Position numbers and translations under genes: made by a program
From: an uncultured Lachnospiraceae bacterium
Lineage (GTDB): Bacteria > Bacillota > Clostridia > Lachnospirales > Lachnospiraceae
DNA length: 64,000 bases
Reading direction: 5' to 3'
NCBI GenBank assembly: GCA_900318375.1
Contig: ONKG01000001.1
Span: 111,036 to 175,035 of the forward strand
Shown: piece after piece, positions 1-8,906 of the stretch
Numbering within the stretch: position 1 is the first letter of the stretch
Layout of the letters: every line of letters begins with the position of its first letter
Notes under the pieces: generated by a model
Told to the model about the DNA's origin: nothing
Seen by the model: the letters and a program-made list of their open reading frames with translations, nothing else
Databases searched by the model: none

Positions 1-970
1 CATAACCCTCCTGCATTGGTCTGTAGATGCTATCCCATACCTTCTGCGAATCATCCTTGAACGCGGCATCAAAGAACTCCTCTACCAGTCTCTTTGCAGC
101 ACTTTCATCCAAAGCGGGTTCTGAAGGACTTTCAGTTCCGCTTATATCCTCATAGTAATGAACGCGGCCATCCCAATTAACTGCATCATCAAATTCAATA
201 AAGGAAAACTTCGGGTTACCGTTAGTATCATATGTATAATATGTATGGCTTTTACTTTCTCCTCCATCCTGGTACTGGTAGAAAGATGTTTCCACCAATC
301 CAAATTCATTTAAGGTGAAATCAGCTTTATATGCAAACTGACCATTGCGTTCAAGTTCCCGATCAATCATACCTGACCCGTCATCACTGTATTTTTGTGT
401 ATATTTAAAAGTCGCATCAACATCGTCCTCAAAATACCCCTGAAAACATAACTCTCTTCTCCCCGTTACTTCAATCTTATAAACCGGAATGTCCAGATTT
501 TGTTCAAGATAAAGTTCCCGGTCCAATGACGATTCAACACTCTCAAATGCGCCTGTATCGTCGCAGTGCACCTCTATGTGGTTGGGACAATAAGGAAAAA
601 CAAGGATATAATCTCCCTTCATTTCCATGACCATTGTTTTCAATAAACCACTGTCATAATATTCATAGGAACGATCGAAATCTCTTCTATGAATATTACA
701 AAGCCTTCCATCCTGATCATACGTATAATCAATCTCACCTCCTTTAGAAAATATATCAATTATTTTGGTTAAACGATAGACCGGATGATCAGTTGAATTT
801 TCAGAGGATTTCTCTGATCGTTCCGAAGATTCCTCTGATTGCTTTTTGCTCAGAGGATTGAGCTTGTTTATCGTTTCCTTGTCTATTGGATTTAATCCAC
901 CGAAAGAACAGGCCGACAAGCAAATACAGAAGAACGCAATGCTGATTGTCGATAATAGTTTTCTGAACAT
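1..970 (-). CDS. Secreted lipoprotein, 3' end beyond the window
   Basis: The frame stays open from the ATG at 970 to the left edge (323 codons), so the C-terminus is missing. The start is chosen for an AGAAAGGAG site about 7 nt upstream. The N-terminus MFRKLLSTISIAFFCICL followed by SAC is a lipoprotein signal with its lipobox cysteine near residue 21. A Ser/Glu-rich linker comes next, then a body with YTYDQDG- and YEYYDSG-like strands that recall YD/RHS-type repeats. The end of the visible part (EPALDESAAKRLVEEFFDAA) resembles the start of a small helical domain. It is probably anchored on the outer face of the membrane. The function is unknown. Confidence 0.75.
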   Translation of the reverse strand, partial: MFRKLLSTISIAFFCICLSACSFGGLNPIDKETINKLNPLSKKQSEESSERSEKSSENSTDHPVYRLTKIIDIFSKGGEIDYTYDQDGRLCNIHRRDFDRSYEYYDSGLLKTMVMEMKGDYILVFPYCPNHIEVHCDDTGAFESVESSLDRELYLEQNLDIPVYKIEVTGRRELCFQGYFEDDVDATFKYTQKYSDDGSGMIDRELERNGQFAYKADFTLNEFGLVETSFYQYQDGGESKSHTYYTYDTNGNPKFSFIEFDDAVNWDGRVHYYEDISGTESPSEPALDESAAKRLVEEFFDAAFKDDSQKVWDSIYRPMQEGY

Positions 971-1042
971 CACAAACTCCTTTCTGTAAAAACTTTCTTA
1001 TAAACACTCCAAACAATTAAACTCTCCAGACAATGCCGCCAA

Positions 1043-1076
1043 ATATAGTATCTTACTATATTTTTATTATATTATA
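1043..1076 (-). promoter_or_regulatory. Promoter -10 with adjacent 19-bp palindrome
   Basis: On the minus strand TATAAT (1076-1071) is followed within about 10 bp by the perfect inverted repeat ATATAGTA-N3-TACTATAT (1043-1061). The repeat would cover the first transcribed bases of the lipoprotein that starts at 970. The geometry fits a dimeric repressor site. No clear -35 box was found. Confidence 0.4.
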
Positions 1077-1288
1077 GAAAACATTACGTTTTGTAGCGGA
1101 GACATTAAAAGATTATTCTCTTCGCACTTGCTGCTCCTGCGAGAGGCGTGGTCGGAAGAGACAAAAAAAGAGTCAATCGAAATTTCCCCTGCGCATCGAA
1201 GGATCCTCTCTCATGACTCAAACGGGACGTACAGAACTGTCCCCGGTGTATCCTTTATCAATAAATATCCGGAATCAAATATCCGGAA

Positions 1289-2551
1289 TCATAATGTCCG
1301 TTTGTCGATATATGACAGACGGAATTTGGAATACATGATTTTCTGGCTCGTGTACAGGCCGTAATAGCCGGAGACAACATAGCTGATCACACAGGCAAGA
1401 AGGAAATAGGCAGATCCCTCAAACCCGAACATCTCACAGCAGATGATAAAAGAAGATATGGGGCTGTTGGTGACGCCGCAGAAAACCGCTCCCATACCGA
1501 CTGCAGCGCTGAGCGACGGTGAAAAACCGGACAGCGCGCCGAAGAGCCTTCCAAACGCCGCGCCGATAAAGAAGGACGGGACGATCTCACCGCCCTTATA
1601 CCCGGCGCAAATGGACAGGATCGTAAAGATCATTTTAAATAAAAAAGCCATTTTCGGGCCTTCGCCGGCAATAAAGCTCATAATTGATCCGCTGCCTGCA
1701 CCGTTGTAGAACTGTCCGCGGGAAAGCCAGGTATACAGAAGCAGAACAGAACCCAGGATCAGTGCACGTACATAACCGTTTTTCAGATAATGTTCGGAGA
1801 CATGCTCGCCTGCCTGCAGAGTCGCACAGAAAATCCACGACAAAAATCCGGAGAGCAGGGCAAGAATCAGCACATTGATTCCGGATTTGATGCCGAGAGC
1901 AGGTATCGTTCCCAATTCATAAAAGGGGGAAGAGCCGCCCATTTTCACAGCAACACCATGCGCGACAAAAGATGCGATCGTACAGGGAAGAAGCGAAGAA
2001 TAGTGCATGATTCCCACACTGACTACTTCCATGGGAAAAACAGCCGCCGCGAGAGGCGTCCCGAACATAGCGGAGAAGGCAGCAGACATACCGGTCATGA
2101 TCAGGGTCTTCCGGTCTCTCTCCGAAAACTTGAAAACGGATGCTATGTAATGTCCGATCGATCCGCCCAGCTGCAGCGCTGCGCCCTCCCGTCCAACGGA
2201 GGCACCGGACAGATGGGAGATCGTCGTTGCGATAAAGATCAGCGGCGCCAAACGCAGCGGCACCGTCTTTCCGCTCTGAATCGACGAGATGATCAGATTC
2301 GTCCCGCCCTCCGTACCGCGTCCGGTCCTGCGGTAAATGAAAAGGATCAGAACAGCCCCGACAGGCAGCAGCAGCAAAATCTGAGGATGCTCAAGTCTCA
2401 ACTCTGTCACATAGTCTATGCACTCATGAAAAAGCGCGCCGATGGCTCCGATCAAAAGCCCGCATAGAATCGCAAAAACGATAAACAGAAAAGTGTGGAC
2501 CGTTCTTTCAGTATTGTGCTGTATCTTATGAACTGCTGTTTTTTTATCCAT
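1289..2551 (-). CDS. CLC-family antiporter, probably CLC-F type (fluoride/proton)
   Basis: This is a polytopic membrane protein of 420 aa, typical for bacterial CLC transporters. The three ion-path motifs are seen in altered form: GGTNLI where chloride CLCs have GSGIP, GREGAALQLGG for GREGP, and GGEIVP for GxFxP. As I recall the family, replacement of GSGIP by G-x-N-L-I together with GGEVxP is the CLC-F signature, so fluoride export is inferred. The start is the second ATG (2551), because GGAG lies 7 nt before it; the ATG at 2563 has no spacing. It lies downstream of a cation/proton antiporter on the same strand, separated by a large palindrome. No fluoride riboswitch was recognised upstream. 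Confidence 0.85.
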   Translation of the reverse strand: MDKKTAVHKIQHNTERTVHTFLFIVFAILCGLLIGAIGALFHECIDYVTELRLEHPQILLLLPVGAVLILFIYRRTGRGTEGGTNLIISSIQSGKTVPLRLAPLIFIATTISHLSGASVGREGAALQLGGSIGHYIASVFKFSERDRKTLIMTGMSAAFSAMFGTPLAAAVFPMEVVSVGIMHYSSLLPCTIASFVAHGVAVKMGGSSPFYELGTIPALGIKSGINVLILALLSGFLSWIFCATLQAGEHVSEHYLKNGYVRALILGSVLLLYTWLSRGQFYNGAGSGSIMSFIAGEGPKMAFLFKMIFTILSICAGYKGGEIVPSFFIGAAFGRLFGALSGFSPSLSAAVGMGAVFCGVTNSPISSFIICCEMFGFEGSAYFLLACVISYVVSGYYGLYTSQKIMYSKFRLSYIDKRTL

Positions 2552-2593
2552 GATAATCTCCATTCCGGAGCGCCCTGCGCCATCATCACTGAT

Positions 2594-2612
2594 CCTGTCA
2601 CACCCTGACAGG
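2594..2612. other. 7-bp perfect hairpin in the CLC leader
   Basis: CCTGTCA-CACCC-TGACAGG is a perfect stem-loop. On the plus strand it is followed by GTTTTTA, so it could end plus-strand transcripts. On the minus strand it lies in the untranslated leader of the CLC gene. Confidence 0.4.
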
Positions 2613-2650
2613 GTTTTTATGTATAAAGATAAAATATTATACCATAAAAT

Positions 2651-2720
2651 GAGTCACAGGGGACGGTTCTGAAAAACTCATTGCACGCAATGAGTTTTTC
2701 AGAACCGTCCCCTGTGACTC
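2651..2720. repeat. 70-bp near-perfect palindrome (GGGACGGTTCT family)
   Basis: Two 34-bp arms beginning GAGTCACAGGGGACGGTTCT are perfect inverted copies around a 2-nt centre. The palindrome sits between the stop of the antiporter gene (2749) and the CLC leader, so it probably also terminates transcription. Arms with the same GGGACGGTTCT core and GACTCA ends recur near 22.1, 24.5, 42.9 and 48.7 kb. Confidence 0.85.
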
Positions 2721-2748
2721 GTTTTCCACTTTTTTACCGATCCGCTCA

Positions 2749-3954
2749 TCAGGCTTTTGCGCAATCGCGCAGCGCAGCCGCCTGTTTTTCATCCGCGGCG
2801 TAGATTGTCTTCAGAAGGACAGGAGTCAGAATGGAGCTGACCACGATCAGGAGGATGACTGCTGTGAAGTATTTGCTGTCCAGGATTCCGGCTTTGAGTC
2901 CTCTCTGGGCAACGATCAGGGCAACCTCTCCGCGGGTCATCATGCCGATTCCAATCTTGAGGCTGTCCGAATTGTCAAAGCGCAGCAACTTTGACACAAG
3001 GCCGCAGCCGATCACTTTGCCAAGAAGTCCGACCACTACAAATGCGGCGGAGAAAACCAGGATAGTCATATCGACTGTCCTCAGATTGGTCTGCAGTCCT
3101 ACGCTTGCGAAGAAAACAGGTCCGAAGATCATATAGGAGCTGATATCCATTTTTCTGTCAATGTAGGAAGAATCATCCAGAGAGCTCAGAATGATTCCGG
3201 CCACATAGGCGCCGGTGATGTCTGCAACACCAAAGTATCTGTCAGCAATGTAAGCCATGATAAAGGCAAGGCTCATTCCGATAATAGGGATCCTTCTGGT
3301 ATGCGGCCATCTGCGGTCCACAATCTTCATGATTCTGAAAATGATTATTCCGACGACGACAGACAGGGCAAAAAATGCGATGGTCTTGAAGCAGACAGCC
3401 CCGAGATCGGCGCTGGGATCCCTGAGCCCCAGGACCGCGGTCAGCACCACAATTCCGATCACATCATCAATGATCGCGGCACTCATGATCGTGGTGCCGA
3501 CTTCAGTGGAAACCTTTCCAAGCTCCTTCAAAACCTGAACTGTGATACTGACAGATGTAGCCGTCAGGATGGTTCCGATAAAAACCGCCTGGATAAAGCC
3601 GCCTGTTCCAGGAGCCGGGAAGCCATAAAAGCCCATATACAGAAGGGTTCCCAGGACAAGAGGGATTGCAACACCCGCGACTGCGATAGCCGCCGCCTTC
3701 AGTCCTGATTTTTTCAGCTTTTCGATATCTGTTTCGAGGCCCGCGCTGAACATGAGCAGGATCACCCCGATCTCGGCCATGCCTGCCAGAAAATCATTCT
3801 GTGAAACCAGATTTAACAATGACGGTCCGATCAATAGTCCCGCAATGATCTCTCCTGCAACCTGCGGAGCTTTCAAATCACGCGCCAGAAGGCCGAATAT
3901 TTTCGAACTGATAATGATGATCGCCAGAGTCCTCAGAATTTCCAAAGTATCCAT
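2749..3954 (-). CDS. Cation:proton antiporter (CPA2, NapA/KefB type)
   Basis: This 401-aa protein has about 12 hydrophobic segments and no C-terminal TrkA domain, so it is a short Na+/H+ or K+/H+ antiporter of the monovalent cation:proton antiporter-2 family. Visible landmarks are PQVAGEIIAGLLIGPS near the N-terminus, TATSVSITVQVL, and the paired aspartates in AAIIDDVIGI that carry ions in this family. AGGAAGG lies 6 nt before the ATG. It is divergently placed from a LysR regulator (start 4235), which may control it. The ion exchanged cannot be told from sequence. Confidence 0.9.
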   Translation of the reverse strand: MDTLEILRTLAIIIISSKIFGLLARDLKAPQVAGEIIAGLLIGPSLLNLVSQNDFLAGMAEIGVILLMFSAGLETDIEKLKKSGLKAAAIAVAGVAIPLVLGTLLYMGFYGFPAPGTGGFIQAVFIGTILTATSVSITVQVLKELGKVSTEVGTTIMSAAIIDDVIGIVVLTAVLGLRDPSADLGAVCFKTIAFFALSVVVGIIIFRIMKIVDRRWPHTRRIPIIGMSLAFIMAYIADRYFGVADITGAYVAGIILSSLDDSSYIDRKMDISSYMIFGPVFFASVGLQTNLRTVDMTILVFSAAFVVVGLLGKVIGCGLVSKLLRFDNSDSLKIGIGMMTRGEVALIVAQRGLKAGILDSKYFTAVILLIVVSSILTPVLLKTIYAADEKQAAALRDCAKA

Positions 3955-3968
3955 ATCTGTCCTTCCTC

Positions 3969-4234
3969 TTTATTCTTCTTTATTCTTCTTTATTCTTCCT
4001 GCCTATCCTTTCAGTAACTTTCCTCTCAATACTTTACTTTCTCAAGTTTAAAAAGATAGCGCACACCCTGTCACGGATGCAGGCAGGATGTCTTGAGTAA
4101 AAATCACTGTATTTCCCTTACAACTGTGACATTATACTTCTTGCTTTTTAATAATTAAAATAATATATTTTAATCATATTAATAAGTAAATCAATATAAG
4201 CAAATCAAAAGAAAGGGAGAAAAGGAGAAAAAAA
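3969..4234. other. Divergent intergenic region, antiporter / LysR
   Basis: This 280-bp AT-rich spacer starts with three TTTATTCTTC units (3969-3998) just upstream of the antiporter RBS. The stretch 4140-4200 has A/T-only blocks with ATTAATAAG-like half sites that could hold the LysR operator. No box could be assigned. Confidence 0.3.
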
Positions 4235-5116
4235 ATGACTCTGCGTCATATGATCATATTCCGCACCGTCTGCGAATCGGATTACAATTCCACCAGGGCA
4301 GCCGAACGTCTGCACATGACCCAGCCTGCCATCAGTCTGGCGGTCAAGGAGCTTGAGCAGTATTACGGAGTCCGCCTGTTCGACCGCATCGGCCGGCGGC
4401 TGAAAATCACAGACTCCGGAAAACTCTTTCTGCAATATGCCATCCACATCACAGATCTTTTTGAAGATATGGAGACTGGCCTGCGCGACTGGGATTCCAA
4501 AGGCATCCTGCGCGTCGGCGCCAGTATCACCATCGGTTCGCAGTTTCTGCCCGGATATGTAAAAACCTACGCGGAGATCTGCCCCGGAATAGATGTGCGG
4601 GTCGTTGTTGAACAGTCTGATACCCTGGAGCATAAAATCCTGACCAACGACCTGGATTTTGCCCTGATCGAAGGAATCCCCCGTGATCCCAGGATCATCG
4701 CGGAAGCATATATGCAGGATCAGCTTTGTGTCCTGTGTTCCGCGGACAAGGGCTGGAAACAGGGACATACCATATCCCGTGATGAATTCAAAAAGCAGCG
4801 CTTCCTGCTCCGCGAAAAAGGAAGCGGCACCAGAGATGTCTTTGACCATGTCACCGCCCAGGCCGGGATCCATATCATTCCCGCATGGGAGGCCATGAGC
4901 ACAAGCACCCTGATCAATGCAACGATCACCGGATTAGGGATCGCAGTACTGCCCCGACGGATGATCCAGCCGGCATTGGACAGCGGCCAGATCATCACCG
5001 TGAACGTCGAAGATCTGGATTTCCGGCGCAGCTTTTATATCATCCGCCACAAAGACAAATTTCTCATGCCGTCTGCCGAAAAATTTATTTCCCTCTGTAA
5101 GGAAGAGGCTGAATAA
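4235..5116 (+). CDS. LysR-family transcriptional regulator
   Basis: The protein is 293 aa, the usual LysR length. Residues 3-62 form the winged helix-turn-helix (STRAAERLHMTQPAISLAVK, then LEQYYGVRLFDR), and residues 90-290 form the periplasmic-fold effector domain (LRVGASITIGSQFLPGYV). AAGGAG lies 8 nt before the ATG. It is transcribed away from the cation/proton antiporter. By the usual LysR arrangement it may regulate that gene, but the effector is unknown. Confidence 0.9.
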   Translation: MTLRHMIIFRTVCESDYNSTRAAERLHMTQPAISLAVKELEQYYGVRLFDRIGRRLKITDSGKLFLQYAIHITDLFEDMETGLRDWDSKGILRVGASITIGSQFLPGYVKTYAEICPGIDVRVVVEQSDTLEHKILTNDLDFALIEGIPRDPRIIAEAYMQDQLCVLCSADKGWKQGHTISRDEFKKQRFLLREKGSGTRDVFDHVTAQAGIHIIPAWEAMSTSTLINATITGLGIAVLPRRMIQPALDSGQIITVNVEDLDFRRSFYIIRHKDKFLMPSAEKFISLCKEEAE

Positions 5117-5132
5117 AAAGACTTTTTACAAA

Positions 5133-5240
5133 AAAAGATTCTGCATTATAAAGATACTGTATCGTAAAGATTCTGCAAAAGAAGATTCTGCATAATAAGG
5201 ATTCTGCATAAAAAAGAATCTGCAAAAAAACCTGCAAAAA
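5133..5240. repeat. Imperfect GATTCTGCA repeats
   Basis: About eight copies of a 9-11 bp unit related to AAGATTCTGCATAA run from the end of the LysR gene to the next terminator. Several frames stay open through it only because of the repeat. Confidence 0.7.
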
Positions 5241-5282
5241 AAACGCATGAAAACGGGCTTCTGCCAATCGTTTCCATGCGTT
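5234..5282 (-). terminator. Rho-independent terminator
   Basis: On the minus strand AACGCATGGAAACG pairs with the matching 3' arm ending CATGCGTT and is followed by eight T. It is probably the end of the 5521-6027 transcript. The stem is like those of the small-RNA cassettes elsewhere in the window. The stretch 5283-5520 holds no gene. Confidence 0.7.
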
Positions 5283-5520
5283 GAAAGCCATAAAAAGCGG
5301 CATGTAACCAAACCTCCGCCGCGGCCGGTAAACCGGCAGGTTTTCTGACTCTGCTGTATCTTCCTGATTTTCCGATCAGATATTGATGGAACTTTAAACA
5401 ATAAACACTGACATCAATAAAATAATCCTTGACGCGCCTGATTACATTGAACGAATACGGGAACTTCAACCTCGGAAAGGTTTAATGAAAAATGAGATAC
5501 TGCAGGTCATGGAAAGAGGA

Positions 5521-6027
5521 TCAGATATCAATCTCCATCTGCTCCCGGTTGTTGATCACATCCAGCGCCGTCTGCGCCCTTGCAAGTTCATCGGAAACCT
5601 TCGCGAGATCATCGGCTGCCTTTTCGAGCTCATAGTTCGTATAGGTATACTCAATGATCTTCGTCGCCTGGTATCCGTTCGAGACCCTTTCCTTGGGGAG
5701 GAAGGAAGCCATCTCTGTCAGCTTCCTCTTCCTCTCGCTCAGCTGAGGAATATATACCAGCATTTCGTCCACTGTCATGCCAAACTCCGGGATCACGGTC
5801 CTGATATTGAAGCAGTTGATGGCATGCTTGACCTTGCGGATCTTTGCCTCGATCAGGCGCTGCTCCTCCTGGGTCTGCACATAGTTGTACAAAGGTCTTG
5901 CAGACTCCAGATCTTCGTCTACCGCGGCTGTAAAGCGGTACCCTTTCACTTCCTTAGCGCGCAGTACTTTCAGGTCCTCATTCAGCTTCCTGAGTACTTT
6001 TGAAGCTTCAGCACATGTATAATTCAT
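5521..6027 (-). CDS. Helical coiled-coil protein, DIP1984-like
   Basis: This soluble 168-aa protein is mostly charged helix. Residues 5-25 and 125-165 have coiled-coil heptads (LEKAADDLAKVSDELARAQ). The central part (NIRTVIPEFGMTVDEMLVY) and the layout resemble the DIP1984/septicolysin-like family, but I recognise this only loosely. AGGAGGG lies 5 nt before the ATG. Only 29 bp separate it from the aminotransferase stop (6057), but that gene is transcribed towards it on the same strand, so the two may be co-transcribed. Confidence 0.75.
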   Translation of the reverse strand: MNYTCAEASKVLRKLNEDLKVLRAKEVKGYRFTAAVDEDLESARPLYNYVQTQEEQRLIEAKIRKVKHAINCFNIRTVIPEFGMTVDEMLVYIPQLSERKRKLTEMASFLPKERVSNGYQATKIIEYTYTNYELEKAADDLAKVSDELARAQTALDVINNREQMEIDI

Positions 6028-6056
6028 CGCAGCCCTCCTGTTTTGTATTATCTCTC

Positions 6057-7235
6057 TCAGTGGAGTTTTCCGGTAAATTCCGCTATTCTGTCAACCGCAG
6101 TCTTCAGGTTCTCCAATGAATTGGCAAAGGAGAGCCGGAAATGTCCTTCGCCGTAAGAACCGAAGGATGTGCCCCAGGCGGCTGCGACGCCTGCCTCCCG
6201 CAGAAGTCTGGTACAGAAGGTATGGCTGTCGAGGCCGAAGGACTCTATATTCGGAAAGGCGTAAAAAGCGCCGCCGGGTGCAGGGCAGGTGATACCGGGA
6301 ATCTCATTGAGGGCCGGAACTACCCAGTCACGTCTTTCCCGGAAAGCGTCCCGCATCCTGGTCACGTCGTCCTGGGGTCCAGTGACAGCAGTAAGAGCCG
6401 CCCTCTGTGTAAACGAAGCTGTACAGGAATTGGAGTTGACCATCAGCATCTCGATGCCTTTTGCGAGTTCCGGATGCATGATCCCGTATCCGATCCGCCA
6501 GCCGGTCATGGCATAGGCCTTGGAGAAGCCGTCCAGGATAATGGTTCGGTCCTGAAAGCCCGGCACAGCAGCGATGGAAAAAGGCTTTTCACCGTATACC
6601 AGCCTGTCATAGATTTCATCCGACAAAATCATGATATCGGGTCTGTCCCGCAGAACCCAGGCAATTTCCTCGATATCTTTGCGCGTCATCAGACCGCCGG
6701 TGGGATTTCCGGGATTATTGATGATGACCAGCTTCGTTTTGGGCGTGATGGCTGCCCTGAAAAGATCCGGATCGATCCGGTAATCATTTTTGTCGAGAAG
6801 CGGGACAGGGACCGGCACACCGCCGGCAAAACGGATGCAGGACTCATAGATCGGAAAGCCCGGGTTGGGATACAGGACTTCATCTCCGGGTGAAACCAGC
6901 ATCAGCATTGTAAAAAACATGATCGGTTTGCCGCCGGGTACAATGATGATATTGTCCGGGGAAAGATCCAGCCCTTTCCGCTCCCCGGCTTCCCGGGCAA
7001 TCGCCGCCCGGACATCCGGATAGCCTGGAGCGGGGCTGTAACCTGTATATCCTGCCTTCATGGCTTCATAGGCAGCCCTGATGATATGGTCCGGCGTAGC
7101 AAAATCGGGCTGACCGATCTCACAGTGGATCACACTGCGCCCCTGCGCCTCCAGCGCATTTGCCTCTGCAAGGATCTGAAAGGCAGATTCCGCATGAAGT
7201 CTCCCCATTCTCTCCGCTATGATATGCTCAAACAT
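6057..7235 (-). CDS. PLP-dependent aminotransferase, class I/II
   Basis: This 392-aa fold-type I aminotransferase (AspC-like) transfers the amino group of an amino acid to a 2-oxo acid. It has the NNPGNPTGG loop, the PLP-contacting aspartate and tyrosine in SDEIYDRLVY, the Schiff-base lysine in GFSKAYAMTGWRIGY and a C-terminal arginine in FRLSFA that binds the substrate carboxylate. GGAGG lies 6 nt before the ATG. The amino acid substrate (aspartate, alanine or aromatic) is not evident. Confidence 0.9.
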   Translation of the reverse strand: MFEHIIAERMGRLHAESAFQILAEANALEAQGRSVIHCEIGQPDFATPDHIIRAAYEAMKAGYTGYSPAPGYPDVRAAIAREAGERKGLDLSPDNIIIVPGGKPIMFFTMLMLVSPGDEVLYPNPGFPIYESCIRFAGGVPVPVPLLDKNDYRIDPDLFRAAITPKTKLVIINNPGNPTGGLMTRKDIEEIAWVLRDRPDIMILSDEIYDRLVYGEKPFSIAAVPGFQDRTIILDGFSKAYAMTGWRIGYGIMHPELAKGIEMLMVNSNSCTASFTQRAALTAVTGPQDDVTRMRDAFRERRDWVVPALNEIPGITCPAPGGAFYAFPNIESFGLDSHTFCTRLLREAGVAAAWGTSFGSYGEGHFRLSFANSLENLKTAVDRIAEFTGKLH

Positions 7236-7260
7236 CTCCTTCCTCCGCTTAATCAGACCA

Positions 7261-7405
7261 GGGAGACAGGGAACAAAACCATCCCCTGTCTCCCTCTTTT
7301 TTCTTATTCACCCGGGTTCTGCCGGATCTATGACAGAGCCTCTGACAGATGAAGAGCTCCTGGAGCTCTCTTTTTTCTTATTCATCCGGGTTCTGCCGGA
7401 TCTAT
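7261..7405. repeat. Hairpins plus a duplicated 35-bp tail
   Basis: GGGAGACAGGG...CCCTGTCTCCC (7261-7294) and GAGCTCC-T-GGAGCTC (7354-7368) are each followed by the same stretch: CTTTTTTCTTATTCA, then CCGGGTTCTGCCGGATCTAT. Both have a plus-strand T-run, so they look like terminators, although no plus-strand gene precedes them. A duplication of one hairpin-tail unit is the simplest reading. Confidence 0.6.
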
Positions 7406-7472
7406 CCCGGATACCTTCTTACATATCTGCCGGAATTCTCCCGGCTTTCAGCCAGATGACCATTTCCAGGTA

Positions 7473-8579
7473 TTATTGCGCCTCAAACTCCAGCCACTCA
7501 AATACCATATCCTCACCGGTTTCAGACTGGTCCTCGTGCCATGTAAAGGATCCGTCATCATTGAAGACAATGGTACCGGTGCCATCCTCATACTCCGGCT
7601 CTTGGCTCTCGACGTCGCCGTTTTCATTGTAAACGACATGAGACTTTGTGCAGCCGGTATACTCGATGGTCAGTGTCTCCGGGTCAAGACGGCCTGTGAT
7701 GTCCCAGCGCGCCAGTTCTGCAGCGCTGCCGGCCCATTCAATGGTGATCAATGCCTCATCGTTCCCGAAGCACTGGACCGTGGCGTGAGCCCTGTCACAC
7801 TGATATTCACCGACAAAATTCATCACCGGGTTCTGCCAGTCCGCGTCCTCTTCAAATACAGCAACAAAGTCTGCGCTCTCATCCAGGAGAACGGTAATCT
7901 GTGCATCTGTTGAGAAATCCTCCCCGTTCTTTGTCCACTTCACGAAAACGTTGCCTGCCTGGGGCCATGCGACAAAGGTATGGGTAGTCGGCTCTTCAAG
8001 ATTGATCTGTGCAGACTGATAAGGATACTCTGTGTCGATTTCAGGTGCCTCTTCACCCTCTGCGTAGTCGATATTTCCCATGCCTTCCGTGCTGATGGTA
8101 ACGATAATGTTGGCTTCCCCCATATCATCCATCAGAGTAAAGTGATAAGTCTCACCGCCATCAAGGGCAAGCTGAATGCCGTCCTCCCCCTCTTCAGAGA
8201 TGGTGACGGTAAGATCCTCTCCGTCACCGGAAGAAGGCAGAGCGCCGTGCAGGGTATTTCCCTCCTCTTTAAGAAAACCGCCCCAGGAGTCCTCCATGGG
8301 ATCCTCGCCCAGCATGCAGCCTACATACCAGCCGGTTTCATCGGTATCATCCATCCAGGTGATTGTAACCATGTTGTCGTTTTCGTCCGTATAAAAGCCC
8401 TCGCGGCTCCAGCCGGCGGCTTCGGTCTCGTCCCCGCCTTTCTGCTCGTCCTGCGCAGCCGCTTCTGCTGTTTCCTCACTTTTCTTCTGATCCGCTTCTC
8501 CGGTCTTTTTGCCGGAACCGCACCCTGCAAAGCACAATACTGCAGCCATCATAATGACGTAAATCATAAACTTCTTCAT
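7473..8579 (-). CDS. Acidic lipoprotein with an InlB-B-like repeat
   Basis: This is a 368-aa lipoprotein with signal MKKFMIYVIMMAAVLCF and lipobox FAGC. An acidic Glu/Gln/Ala linker is followed by beta-rich domains. A segment around residues 200-245 (TFVAWPQAGNVFVKWTKNG, then DFVAVFE) matches the bacterial repeat / InlB B-repeat pattern. The C-terminal part has many Trp and Asp residues. GGGAGG precedes the ATG. It is probably surface exposed; the function is unknown. Confidence 0.85.
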   Translation of the reverse strand: MKKFMIYVIMMAAVLCFAGCGSGKKTGEADQKKSEETAEAAAQDEQKGGDETEAAGWSREGFYTDENDNMVTITWMDDTDETGWYVGCMLGEDPMEDSWGGFLKEEGNTLHGALPSSGDGEDLTVTISEEGEDGIQLALDGGETYHFTLMDDMGEANIIVTISTEGMGNIDYAEGEEAPEIDTEYPYQSAQINLEEPTTHTFVAWPQAGNVFVKWTKNGEDFSTDAQITVLLDESADFVAVFEEDADWQNPVMNFVGEYQCDRAHATVQCFGNDEALITIEWAGSAAELARWDITGRLDPETLTIEYTGCTKSHVVYNENGDVESQEPEYEDGTGTIVFNDDGSFTWHEDQSETGEDMVFEWLEFEAQ

Positions 8580-8739
8580 CTCTGTTTTCCTCCCTCAAAT
8601 AACGTTTAACATGCCGGCTTCTATTTTAAGATCAATACTTCAGCCGTGCTATTATTCCCGACATATTACTGATCGTGGGATTAGATACCAATCATTATAC
8701 CATATTTCCCGGAATACCGGGAACCGGGACACGAGGGAC

Positions 8740-8845
8740 GGCTCTGACTGTACCGGTCCATCGTGTCCCGGTCATCGGCGTTCCAGTCCCTAATGTCCCG
8801 GTCCTTAATGTTCCGGTCCTTAATGTTCCGGTCCATCGTATTCCA
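8740..8845. repeat. 15-bp tandem repeats (GTTCCGGTCCTTAAT type)
   Basis: At least six imperfect copies of a 15-bp unit (GTCCCGGTC/GTTCCGGTC plus CTTAAT or CATCG) lie between two lipoprotein genes. The left part (8700-8760) also carries a fragment of the dispersed GGGACGG element. No gene is supported in 8590-8906. Confidence 0.7.
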
Positions 8846-8906
8846 CTCTGTCCCTTGTTTCCCGGCAGTCCTCAGCAACCCGGAAGCTCAAGATTTCTGT
8901 ATTTAA

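Noticed and set aside
1790-2467. A 225-aa plus-strand ORF
   Set aside because: Antisense to the CLC gene, with low-complexity Arg/Gln/His composition. It is a shadow frame.
2564-2740. Fluoride (crcB) riboswitch upstream of the CLC gene
   Set aside because: The conserved pseudoknot parts could not be placed in order; only a short GATG-like match exists.
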